A stretch of 64,000 bases of DNA from Corynebacterium pilosum DSM 20521 = CIP 103422 (lineage in GTDB: Bacteria > Actinomycetota > Actinomycetes > Mycobacteriales > Mycobacteriaceae): contig NZ_KB892439.1 in the NCBI RefSeq assembly GCF_000373805.1, positions 90,398 to 154,397 of the forward strand. Reading direction: 5' to 3'. A program made the position numbers and the translations under genes. Of this stretch, positions 36,920 to 44,868 are shown piece by piece (position 1 is the first letter of the stretch; each line of letters starts with the position of its first letter). The notes under the pieces are model-generated. The model was not told the DNA's origin and ran no database searches. It was given only the letters and a program-made list of their open reading frames with translations.

Positions 36920-38809
36920 TTACGCAGAGACGTACTTGGCTACCAGGTACCGGTTGATATCGGAACGGTTAATAATGCCCACCACGTTGCCGCGATCGTC
37001 CACCACCGGCGCCTTCTTCAAGTGCTTATCCGATAGCACAGAAGAGATATGCCCCAGATCATCGTTGACATTCACCGTGATCACGCTGCGCGTCGCGATC
37101 GTCGACACAGCCGTATCCAGCACGCGAGCCACGTCGGTCTCGAATTCTTCCGAATCATTGTTGACCAGCAGCGCGTACGGCGTAGTAAACGCGGGCACGG
37201 AGTCACCGATCGCTTCGAGCACGTCACCGTCAGACACAAACCCTGCCAAGCGGCCGTCCTCAAGTAGTGGCACACCAGAGATTCGCTTATCGACGAACAT
37301 GCGTAGCGCTTGGCGAATCGACTGGTTGGGGTGCAGGTGGTAAATGTCGGTCTTCATCAGCTCTGCAACAAGGGTCTCGGCAATCTGAGGTGCCTCGTCG
37401 TCAAGCGCTTGCGTGCTTGCCGGAACCTGAGCGCGGGTGCCGGTCCACGCCAGGACCGTGCCGATCGCAGCCAGGATGAACAGGACGATGCCCACCCACA
37501 GCATGCCGTTGTTGGCGGCCTCATCGGTGCCGCCGCCGGCGCTGATCACCGCGCCGTAGATGCCGGTGGACAGTGCCGTACCCACGCAACCGGCGATCTG
37601 GAAGGACGTGGAGAAGATGGTCACGCCGTGCGGGTTCAGCTGGCGTGGCAGGGTCGACAGTGCGAAAGACTGGACTGGGCCGATCGCCATCGCCGAACCC
37701 ACAATTGCCGGCATGTACAGGACGGTGATCAGCCACAATGCGTCGCCACCCATGGCGTAAGTGGTCGCCACGGCGAACACGGCCATCAGTGCCATGCCGA
37801 TGGGCAGCAGGTGCTTTGCGCCGCGCTTGTCGTAGATCTGGCCGGCCAGCGGGCCGAACACAACGGCGAGGAGGATCGCCGGGAACAGCACCAGCGAAGC
37901 CTGAAGACCAGTAGTGCCATGCACCGACTGGAGGTGCGTGGGCACCAGGATGTTCATGGAGAACACAATGATCAGCGCAATGATGTTGATCAGCACGCCA
38001 GCTGCGAATGGGTAGATCTTCAGAGGCTCCAGGTTGATCAGCGGGTCCGCGATGTTGTTCTGGCGGCGCACGAAGAAGACCATGGCGGCTACGCCGACGA
38101 GGAAGGCCACGATGGCCACGAGCTTGGCCGGGCCGAAGACCGTCGAGATGCCGTACAGAAGGCCAATCAAGGCGATCGCCACCAGGATCACCGAGGTCAT
38201 GTCCAGGCGGGCCTTCGCGCTCTCAGAGATGTTGTAAACGGTGAGTAGGCCGACGATGAACACGATTACGGCCAGGCCGGTAAATGTCCAGCACAGTGCG
38301 CGCCAGTGCGCGAACTCCAGGATCACGCCGGAGACCAGGATGGCAATCGACGGGCCTAGGGTGGTCATCGCGCCCATGATGCCCATGAACGTGCCCAGCT
38401 TCGGACGCGGGGCGACGGTGAGCGCGATCATCATGCCAATGGGCACCAGCAGGCCGGTGCCGATCGATTGGATGATGCGGCCCACCAGCATCACGCTGAA
38501 GTTCGGGGCAAGTGCCGTGACCACGCCACCAATGATCAAGGTCGACGACGTGGCCAGGAAGAGCGGCTTGGTGTTGAAGCGCCGCATGAAGAAGCCCGCG
38601 GTCGGTGTCATCACGGCGGCGCCCAGCATGTAGGCGGTGGCAAGCCACTGAATGGTGGAAACGTCAACGCCGAAATCGGCCATCATCGGCGTGAAGCCGA
38701 CGTTGAGGAATGTCTCGTTAAAGGTTGCGATAAACGCTGCGAGGGCAGCCGCGAACATGATCGTTAGCGATTGTTTCTGGGGCGGCTGTTTTTGGGTTGG
38801 CTGCGCCAT
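36920..38809 (-). CDS. MFS drug transporter with C-terminal CBS pair
   Basis: 629 residues. Residues 1-465 form a 14-helix DHA2-type major facilitator exporter: LNVGFTPMMADFGVD near 37 and GRIIQSIGTGLLVPIGMMIA (about 110) mark motif C-like segments. Residues 490-629 contain two CBS motifs: LMKTDIYHLHPNQSIRQALR with RISGVPLLEDGRLAGFVSDG, then TRSVITVNVNDDL with KKAPVVDDRGNVVGIINRSD. CBS pairs bind adenine nucleotides or SAM and usually act as regulatory sensors. The two modules are in one frame without a stop or frameshift. AGAGAGG precedes the ATG. Confidence 0.9.
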   Translation of the reverse strand: MAQPTQKQPPQKQSLTIMFAAALAAFIATFNETFLNVGFTPMMADFGVDVSTIQWLATAYMLGAAVMTPTAGFFMRRFNTKPLFLATSSTLIIGGVVTALAPNFSVMLVGRIIQSIGTGLLVPIGMMIALTVAPRPKLGTFMGIMGAMTTLGPSIAILVSGVILEFAHWRALCWTFTGLAVIVFIVGLLTVYNISESAKARLDMTSVILVAIALIGLLYGISTVFGPAKLVAIVAFLVGVAAMVFFVRRQNNIADPLINLEPLKIYPFAAGVLINIIALIIVFSMNILVPTHLQSVHGTTGLQASLVLFPAILLAVVFGPLAGQIYDKRGAKHLLPIGMALMAVFAVATTYAMGGDALWLITVLYMPAIVGSAMAIGPVQSFALSTLPRQLNPHGVTIFSTSFQIAGCVGTALSTGIYGAVISAGGGTDEAANNGMLWVGIVLFILAAIGTVLAWTGTRAQVPASTQALDDEAPQIAETLVAELMKTDIYHLHPNQSIRQALRMFVDKRISGVPLLEDGRLAGFVSDGDVLEAIGDSVPAFTTPYALLVNNDSEEFETDVARVLDTAVSTIATRSVITVNVNDDLGHISSVLSDKHLKKAPVVDDRGNVVGIINRSDINRYLVAKYVSA

Positions 38810-38979
38810 GAAGCCTCTCTTTGTCTACAAGGGGGTACAGGTCAAGGCTTCGGTGGCGTGATCAGATTTACGCCGCCCACATCTGGGCGGCTACATGTCT
38901 CGTATTCCAGGCCGGCGTTTTATTGAACACCAATGTGAAAGATATTTCTAATTGGAGGATGGTACCGCAATAAAAAGTT

Positions 38980-38996
38980 GTACCCTAGGCGGGTAC
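38980..38996. promoter_or_regulatory. Operator-like symmetry before a muconolactone-isomerase-like gene
   Basis: GTACCC-TAGGC-GGGTAC is an inverted repeat, and TACC(C)TAGG is repeated in direct orientation within it and just after (to 39001). A separate 8-base hairpin, GCCGCCCA-(4)-TGGGCGGC, lies at 38872-38891. Both occupy the 215-base divergent region with the MFS-CBS gene. No regulator can be named. Confidence 0.4.
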
Positions 38997-39024
38997 CTAG
39001 GAGATAGACGATTGGAGCTTCCTC

Positions 39025-39297
39025 ATGCTGTTTCACGCCCATCTGCAGCCCCGCGTCCCAGCCCACCTGACGCGAGAGATGGCCGAGGACTACCAGGCAC
39101 GGCAGCAGCGCTATATTCAGTCGCTTATCGACGAGCGCGTGGCCCTTCACGTCTGGCGCGGCTCTGGGACCCGCCAACTCTTTGTGGTGTTTGAGGCGGA
39201 ATCGCACGTGCGTGCCGACGAGATCCTGCGCGCTTTTCCATTGGCGCGTTATACCGACGTGCTTGTTAATCCGGTTGCCGCCATACAGCGGGCATGA
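39025..39297 (+). CDS. Muconolactone delta-isomerase-like small protein
   Basis: 90 residues. The start MLFHAHLQPRVPAHLTREM, the AxxxARQQRYIQSLIDE helix and the ending PLARYTDVLVNPVAAI follow the CatC (muconolactone isomerase) pattern, a ferredoxin-like alpha/beta fold that forms homodecamers. No catA, catB or other beta-ketoadipate gene is adjacent, so the substrate is unknown. The 3' end overlaps pspC by 32 bases, convergently. TTGGAG lies 11 bases before the ATG. Confidence 0.75.
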   Translation: MLFHAHLQPRVPAHLTREMAEDYQARQQRYIQSLIDERVALHVWRGSGTRQLFVVFEAESHVRADEILRAFPLARYTDVLVNPVAAIQRA

Positions 39298-39496
39298 GTA
39301 TCCAGGCCGCGATGTACAGGATCACGCCGGAGAATCCCAGGAGCGTTGCGACCACAAAGAGTAGGCGCACCAAAGTGGCGTTGATGTCGTAGGTTTCTGC
39401 GATGCCTCCACAGACTCCGGCGATGTAGCGATCGGTCTGCGAGCGGACGAGGCGGCGGTTGAAAACGTTGTCGTGGGGGTTGTGTGCAGATGTCAT
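39266..39496 (-). CDS. PspC-domain membrane protein
   Basis: 76 residues. The N-terminal charged RSQTDRYIAGVCGGIAETYD and the following LVRLLFVVATLLGFSGVILYI transmembrane helix are the PspC domain, linked to envelope stress responses; in corynebacteria PspC-like proteins have been tied to the CesSR system. The frame extends to 39535, but AAAGGGC sits upstream of ATG 39496. A direct repeat lies upstream. Convergent overlap with the isomerase-like gene. Confidence 0.85.
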   Translation of the reverse strand: MTSAHNPHDNVFNRRLVRSQTDRYIAGVCGGIAETYDINATLVRLLFVVATLLGFSGVILYIAAWILMPAVWRQPD

Positions 39497-39570
39497 GGCG
39501 GGGTGCCCTTTCCAATGTGGTCTGTTTCTGTTCACTTTCTATCTAAGCCGTGAACTGCGGTAACCACATC

Positions 39571-39596
39571 GGTGATCACCCTGAATTACACCCTGA
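39571..39596 (-). promoter_or_regulatory. Direct repeat and palindrome upstream of pspC
   Basis: CACCCTGA occurs twice with a 12-base period (39577-39584, 39589-39596). The first copy overlaps a perfect palindrome, GGTGATCACC (39571-39580). Placed 75-100 bases ahead of the pspC start, it is well sited for a response-regulator operator such as a CesR/LiaR box. No match to a known consensus was made. Confidence 0.4.
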
Positions 39597-39605
39597 TTAA
39601 AGCTC

Positions 39606-40115
39606 TTACTTCTTCGGAGGGTTCGTCCCGAGCGCCCCGGTGAACCCTGGCGTGCCAGGCACATTGTTGACGGCTTTGACACCTTCCATCCACCGACGGA
39701 TGTGCTCAATATCTTCTGGGTACATGTGGTCGAAGACGAGGCGGCGAACGCTTTCAACGTGTTCTGGTGCTGCCTGCTTCAGGCGGCGCATGCCCTCCTC
39801 CGTTAAGGAGACGACCACACCGCGGGCATCGCCGGGGCTCTTGCGCTTAGTGACCAGCCCACGGCGTTCCATGCGAGTGATCTGGTGAGACGTACGCGAG
39901 CGGTCCCACTCCAAGTCAGCACACAAGTCACGCAGGCGGAGTTCGCACCCCTCAGCCTCTGATAAAGCCACCAGTACGGAAAATTCGGACGTCGACAAGT
40001 CCGACCCTGCAAGCAAGGTTTCGTCCATCGCGCGACTGATCTTGCGCGTGGTCGCGAGCATGGCGCGCCAAAACTCTTGTTCATCGTCGTTGAGCCAACG
40101 TGCTTCTGTAGCCAT
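39606..40115 (-). CDS. MarR-family transcriptional regulator
   Basis: 169 residues, winged helix fold. LRLRDLCADLEWDRSRTSHQITRMERRGLV (about 69-98) contains the recognition helix, and KSPGDARGVVVSLTEEGMRRL the wing. Both dimerisation ends are helical. It is divergent from yceI across a strong palindrome and is therefore likely to control it and itself. No ligand-binding residues are obvious. Confidence 0.92.
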   Translation of the reverse strand: MATEARWLNDDEQEFWRAMLATTRKISRAMDETLLAGSDLSTSEFSVLVALSEAEGCELRLRDLCADLEWDRSRTSHQITRMERRGLVTKRKSPGDARGVVVSLTEEGMRRLKQAAPEHVESVRRLVFDHMYPEDIEHIRRWMEGVKAVNNVPGTPGFTGALGTNPPKK

Positions 40116-40210
40116 GTCACAAAGAATACTCGGAGTGATTAATTTTGCGAAATTTTTTCACGCCCTGACCAGTGTTTTCAAGAAAAAGAAGAATTACTTT
40201 AAATTTGGAA

Positions 40211-40239
40211 TTGACATGTCACCAACTTTTCCTTAAAGT
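40211..40239 (+). promoter_or_regulatory. Near-consensus promoter of yceI
   Basis: TTGACA (40211-40216), 17-base spacer and TAAAGT (40234-40239). The start of transcription should be near 40246, leaving about 90 bases of leader with AGGAG before the ATG. The MarR operator covers the spacer and the -10 element. Confidence 0.75.
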
Positions 40240-40248
40240 TGTTGACAT
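40216..40248. promoter_or_regulatory. MarR-type operator in the marR-yceI intergenic region
   Basis: Imperfect palindrome: TGTCACCAACTTT (40217-40229) pairs with AAAGTTGTTGACA (40235-40247) at 12 of 13 positions and extends one more base each side. It overlaps the yceI promoter, so binding would block RNA polymerase; being in the shared region it would also autoregulate the MarR gene. Confidence 0.65.
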
Positions 40249-40336
40249 CACCGCAAACGGCGCAGGGCGCTACCGCTTGGGTGATACACCAGGAAATTTG
40301 AACAACATTTTTAGCAACGATATTTAGGAGCATCAC

Positions 40337-40879
40337 ATGCAGAACCTGAACGGTACTTTTGATCTGGACCCAGCACACACCACGATTGGTTTTACTGCCC
40401 GCCACGCAATGGTGACCAAGGTCCGCGGCAAGTTCGACGAGTTCGAGTCCACCGTGGTTGTCGACCAGGAGAACCCAGCGAACAACAAGGCTGAGGCAAC
40501 CATCAATGCTGCTTCCGTGGACTCCGGCAACGAGGACCGCGACAACCACGTGAAGGGCGACGATTTCTTCGCGGTTGACAAGTTCCCAGAGATCAAGTTC
40601 TCCTCCACCGAGTTCAACTTGGGCGAGGATGGCACAGGCACCGTGACCGGCGACCTGACCATCCGCGACACCACCAAGCCAGTGACCTTGGACGTTGAGG
40701 TCTTCGGTGTTGAGGAAGACCCATTTGGCAACACCCGCGTGGGCTTTGAAGCATCCACCCAGATCAACCGCAAGGACTTCGGTGTTGACTTCCAGGCTCC
40801 ACTGAACTCCGGTGGCGTGCTGGTTTCTGAGAAGGTCACCCTCGAGATCGAGGGCTCTGGCATCAAGCGTGACGCTTAA
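40337..40879 (+). CDS. YceI-family protein (polyisoprenoid-binding-like)
   Basis: 180 residues. The YceI fold is an eight-stranded lipocalin-like barrel that can hold a polyisoprenoid such as octaprenyl pyrophosphate. LDPAHTTIGFTARHAMVTKV opens it, HVKGDDFFAVDKFPEIKF is the middle family signature and KDFGVDFQAPLNSGGVLVSEK the end. No signal peptide, so cytoplasmic, unlike E. coli YceI. AGGAG lies a few bases before the ATG. Divergent from a MarR regulator. Confidence 0.9.
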   Translation: MQNLNGTFDLDPAHTTIGFTARHAMVTKVRGKFDEFESTVVVDQENPANNKAEATINAASVDSGNEDRDNHVKGDDFFAVDKFPEIKFSSTEFNLGEDGTGTVTGDLTIRDTTKPVTLDVEVFGVEEDPFGNTRVGFEASTQINRKDFGVDFQAPLNSGGVLVSEKVTLEIEGSGIKRDA

Positions 40880-40901
40880 GCCGCTTCCCCCCTATTAATC
40901 T

Positions 40902-41009
40902 TCCGCCGCCTGTCTCTTCTTTTCCCTTTCCTTAAGGTCCCTTCTCTCCTTTTCCGATGAGGTCAGGGACATCCGTGGAGAAAAAAGACAGGCGGCGGAT
41001 TTTTCTTTT
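40902..41009 (+). terminator. Terminator of yceI with a long loop
   Basis: TCCGCCGCCTGTCT (40902-40915) is perfectly complementary to AGACAGGCGGCGGA (40986-40999), followed by TTTTTCTTTT. The 70-base spacer is pyrimidine-rich at first and holds a second pairing, GTCCCT/AGGGAC. The arrangement ends yceI transcription, but the large loop is unusual (see findings). Confidence 0.75.
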
Positions 41010-41019
41010 CCTGCGAGTT

Positions 41020-43659
41020 CTAGAGCTGCGTCACGCTGCTTTTTAGCTCGTCCATGCTGTAGCGGGCGGCGGCAGCCACTGTGTCATAGCGTTGCGGGAA
41101 ACACGTCAGAACAAAGACCTGATTGTTCTTACCCACTTGGCTAAACAGCGTATTCATTAGGGCCAGGCGCTGCGGGTCGGTCGCGCCAAGGGCGTCATCA
41201 ACGATGACGGGGGCCACAGACTCTTCCCCACCGCTATCGGCGGCGAGCTCGGCAATCGCGAAGCGTGTGAGCACAGCCATTTGCTCTTGTGCGCCGCCAG
41301 ACAGCTGGGCCAGTTCCACGGTCGCGTCATTGATCGTACGCGCGGTGACCTGCAAGCGATCATCCAACTCGAAAGACACGTCGGGGCCGAAAATCACGCT
41401 GGCGTATTTGGTCAATGCTTCCGCAAAAGGTGCGGAATAGCGCTGTCGTGCCTCGTCACGATGCTTATGCATGGTGCTGCGCAACAAATCAACTGCAGCC
41501 GCGCGCCGGTCCATTCGCTGCTTTTCCACCTCGAGTGTTTCCACCCGGGCACGGGTCTTATCCACTTCCTCCGCAATTCCTTGGGCCTGCTCGATAAAGA
41601 TCTGCAAAGCCGACAAGCGGATTTCGGCGGCCTTGGCGCGCTCCTTGAGAATCTCCACTTTCCTTCGTGCTCCCTCAAGCAGCTGCTCGGCCACATCGGG
41701 GTTGGCCTGGCGCATCGCAGCAGTCGCGCTGTCCGCTGCCTCGTTGGCCTTCGCTTCCGCTTCCTTCGTGCGGATGACTGCCTCATCTAGTTCATCATCG
41801 GCACTGCGCTGGCGGGCCTGTTCCAATTCTTCTGAAGCCGTGGCCAAACTACGTGCCGCAGCTTCGCGCTCTGCCTCTACAATCTGCAATGCAGTCTGTG
41901 CTTGGCGCTGCGTCAGTGGTTGCAGAGCTGCCTCAGCCTTCAGCAGTTCGGTATCGGCCTCATCAGCCTCCTTTTGTGCCGCCGCCACGTGCGCCTCAGC
42001 GGTCTCGTCGTCAAGCTCCTGAAGCTCCGGATCGAGTTCAGCAACACTTGCGGCAAGCTTTTCTTCCTCAGCATGCAGGTCGTCCGCGCTGGACTTGCCG
42101 AGGATAGTCGTGCGGCGCTCGCGCGCCTTGACCAGCTGGTCGGCGTGTTCGCGATGCTTATCGCGAAGAGTCCGGACTTCATCAAGGTCCGCGCATTCCA
42201 GTTCCTCCAAAAGATCATTCAGGGTTTCTTCGGCGCGGTTAAGGGCCTCGCGCCCGTCTGTTGCATCGGCCGCGGCCTGGTAACGCGCAGCGAATTCGCC
42301 GAAGCGCACTTCAGTACCGTCGTAGACCTGAACTTCGGTAGCTCCGTCAAGGGCGACCTCGCGGCCGTCGACGAGCACTTGGCCCGAGTCTGGGGATGTG
42401 ACCACCAGTTTTGCTGCGGTCGCCTGGCTGAGCCGGCGTTGCAGCTCCACATCATTGGTGGCCTTTTCGACGGCGCGCACATTCTCGTCAGTAATGGGCC
42501 GTTCCGGGGCGCTATCGCGCAGTCGGGCGACTTCAGCGTCTGCATCTTTCAACTGGGCAAGGACGTCGCGTACCTCGGCAAGACGGGCGACCTTGCGCAC
42601 GATGTCTCGGTTCGCGTTCGCCTCTCGAAGGGCTGTCCGTGCTTCTTGTTCGCGTTTCTTCACCGCCTCTACGGCAGTACTCAACCGTTCAAAGGCTTCC
42701 TTTTCCTCCTTGGCTTTGTCGGTGGCGGCCACGATCTTCTCGTCGTATGCAGCCACGTCGCCTTCCGCCTTGGTGACGCGCTCAAGCAGCTGGGCTCGCT
42801 GCTTCTGATCTTTCACTGCCTGTTCCGCCTCGCGGGCAGCCACAGCCTGGCGCTCTTGGGCACGCTCGGCTTCCACGCGCGTTTTGTTCGCGGCTTCAAA
42901 CTCGGCTTCGCGTGCCTTGAGCTGCTCTTCGGCTTCAGGCAGTTCTTGTTCGGTGTGCTCGATTTCCAGCTGCTTCCGGGCTACCTCATCGACATAAGAG
43001 CTGAGCTGCTGGGCTTCTGCTTCCTGCCGCTGTAATTCCTCGCGCGCTGCCTCGAGTTCTTTTTCCGCATCGAGCCGCTCTTTGGCCGGCCTGTCGGTCT
43101 TGGTGAAGTACTCGAGATACTCTGTCTCGATGCGCTCCATCAACGCGGTGTCTTCGGTACCGGCAAGGTTGTCCTCGTCACCGGCATCCAAAGCGCGCGT
43201 CATCGATGGAATGCCCACAGCATCGATGCCTTCGGGCAGCTCGTCCTGGCGCATGAACAGCGTTTCGACGAGTTTGGAGTCCATATTCTCTTCCACGATC
43301 TGCGCCAACGTAGCGTCCGCATCGCGGCCAGTGTAGTTCTTTCGGTGGGGCTCGATCACCGTCAGCTCGCTCATGCTCTGGGAAAACCAGCGTTTGCGGA
43401 TCCGCAGGCGGTACTCACCAATGGTGGCTTCTAGCTCAACCTCGGGAGAGGCATCGCGATGGACCGGGCGCAAGGGCTTGGTGTTCTTATTTTTCGCACC
43501 GTGGTTTTCAGTCAGCACAACGCGCAGGGCATCCATGATGGTGGATTTACCTGCTTCGTTATCACCATGGATGACGATCACGCCGGCCTCCGGTAGCTCC
43601 GTCAGCTCCAGGTGCTCGATACCGCGGACATTGGTCAGGCGTAAAGAATGAATCAACAT
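41020..43659 (-). CDS. SMC/Rad50-like AAA ATPase (YhaN type)
   Basis: 879 residues. Walker A IHGDNEAGKSTIMDALRVV (about 31-49), a charged coiled coil from about 160 to 700, then the signature LSGGAQEQMAVL (about 772) and Walker B VAPVIVDDALGATDP (about 803). There is no CxxC zinc hook in the middle. The pair with the next gene, a nuclease, recalls Bacillus YhaNO and Rad50-Mre11. It acts on DNA ends, probably as an ATP-driven partner of the nuclease. Confidence 0.85.
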   Translation of the reverse strand: MLIHSLRLTNVRGIEHLELTELPEAGVIVIHGDNEAGKSTIMDALRVVLTENHGAKNKNTKPLRPVHRDASPEVELEATIGEYRLRIRKRWFSQSMSELTVIEPHRKNYTGRDADATLAQIVEENMDSKLVETLFMRQDELPEGIDAVGIPSMTRALDAGDEDNLAGTEDTALMERIETEYLEYFTKTDRPAKERLDAEKELEAAREELQRQEAEAQQLSSYVDEVARKQLEIEHTEQELPEAEEQLKAREAEFEAANKTRVEAERAQERQAVAAREAEQAVKDQKQRAQLLERVTKAEGDVAAYDEKIVAATDKAKEEKEAFERLSTAVEAVKKREQEARTALREANANRDIVRKVARLAEVRDVLAQLKDADAEVARLRDSAPERPITDENVRAVEKATNDVELQRRLSQATAAKLVVTSPDSGQVLVDGREVALDGATEVQVYDGTEVRFGEFAARYQAAADATDGREALNRAEETLNDLLEELECADLDEVRTLRDKHREHADQLVKARERRTTILGKSSADDLHAEEEKLAASVAELDPELQELDDETAEAHVAAAQKEADEADTELLKAEAALQPLTQRQAQTALQIVEAEREAAARSLATASEELEQARQRSADDELDEAVIRTKEAEAKANEAADSATAAMRQANPDVAEQLLEGARRKVEILKERAKAAEIRLSALQIFIEQAQGIAEEVDKTRARVETLEVEKQRMDRRAAAVDLLRSTMHKHRDEARQRYSAPFAEALTKYASVIFGPDVSFELDDRLQVTARTINDATVELAQLSGGAQEQMAVLTRFAIAELAADSGGEESVAPVIVDDALGATDPQRLALMNTLFSQVGKNNQVFVLTCFPQRYDTVAAAARYSMDELKSSVTQL

Positions 43660-43664
43660 CGGGT

Positions 43665-44819
43665 TTAGCCCTCCTGGCTCAGTCGGAATAGCAAGTTAAC
43701 AGCATCACGGGCAGTACTACTGCTGGCACCACCGTCACGGTTGGAGGCAGCTTCCACCAGCTCCTTCATGGCGCTCTTGGCAAAGCCTTGCAGGGGTAAG
43801 GCCTCCAGCTCCTCATCCCCTGGTTCTAGGTGTAGGTCCATCAAACGGGTACGTTCATAAAGCGCAGCGAAGACCTCCTCGCGCGCAGCCACACCGCTTT
43901 CCAGCGCGTGGGTTGCGTCCAGCCCCAACGTGCCACGGATGGAGTACTTGATCGCCGTCCTGGCCTTCGACTCATAAGAATCCACGCGCGCTAAGAACTC
44001 GGCGACATCATCTGCGTCTGTCACATCGGCGTGGAGGGCGTCGAAAGTCCACTCCCCCGTCTGCACTTCTTGCACGTCACATCCGCCATCACTATCAAGC
44101 GTGACGACGAGGGCATTGCCCGAATTCGTCTCCCCGCCCTGCACGCCGGGGTAATGATCGTGATAATCAGTCACCTCTGGCGAACCTGAAAACCACACTC
44201 GCCCGCTCGAGCCCAGCGACATCGTGGAGTGAGTATCACCGAGGGCGAGATAATCAATCACGCCCTCCTCTAAAGCGGCCTCCACGTTAGCCAAATCAAT
44301 CAAATCCGGTGCCGCATCGCTGGAGAAGGCCTCCACCTGGCCATGGCCCACCATCACTCGCACACCCGATGTCGGCTCCAAGCCGCGCAGCGCTTTGGCC
44401 ACTAGGTCTTCCGTCGCGCGCTTCGCCGTCAGCGGTGCGCCCACGATTTCCACGCCCTCACGTACCTGGACTGGTTCAAAGGTGGACAGCACGGTCACAT
44501 TGTCTAAGACTTCGGTCTTGCTAAAGATTGAGTCCGCGACCAAAGGGTCATGGTTGCCCGGCAGCAGGTACACAGGCACAGGCAAGCCGCCAAAAGCTTC
44601 CAAAGCACGCCCGGTGGTGCCCCGGTCCAGGGAATTGTGCTCGAACACGTCACCGGCAACCACGATAAATTCGGCACCGTGTTCGTCGGCAAGCGACCCT
44701 AAACGCTCCACGGCACGCAAGCGAGCCTCGTTGAAACGTGATTGCGCTTCTGGTTTGAGAAAGGCGCGCGTCATGCCCAGCTGCAGATCAGAGGTGTGAA
44801 TGAAGGTTAGTTGCGTCAT
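43665..44819 (-). CDS. SbcD/YhaO-like metallophosphoesterase (DNA nuclease)
   Basis: 384 residues. Calcineurin-type motifs: FIHTSDLQLGMTR (about 6-18), VVAGDVFEH (about 53), LLPGNHDPL (about 87) and GHGQVEAFSS / GDTHSTMSLG (about 160-200). It binds two metals and cleaves DNA ends with its ATPase partner encoded five bases downstream. Ahead of it lie the SWIM gene (about 50 bases) and the SNF2 gene. Confidence 0.88.
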   Translation of the reverse strand: MTQLTFIHTSDLQLGMTRAFLKPEAQSRFNEARLRAVERLGSLADEHGAEFIVVAGDVFEHNSLDRGTTGRALEAFGGLPVPVYLLPGNHDPLVADSIFSKTEVLDNVTVLSTFEPVQVREGVEIVGAPLTAKRATEDLVAKALRGLEPTSGVRVMVGHGQVEAFSSDAAPDLIDLANVEAALEEGVIDYLALGDTHSTMSLGSSGRVWFSGSPEVTDYHDHYPGVQGGETNSGNALVVTLDSDGGCDVQEVQTGEWTFDALHADVTDADDVAEFLARVDSYESKARTAIKYSIRGTLGLDATHALESGVAAREEVFAALYERTRLMDLHLEPGDEELEALPLQGFAKSAMKELVEAASNRDGGASSSTARDAVNLLFRLSQEG

Positions 44820-44868
44820 GCTTTAAGTTGTAGCAGACGCTTCGGACATGTGCCCTGAACTGCGGGGA

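Noticed and set aside
41902..43035. Long plus-strand frame opposite the SMC gene
   Set aside because: Antisense to a gene with clear Walker A and signature motifs; content is low-complexity.
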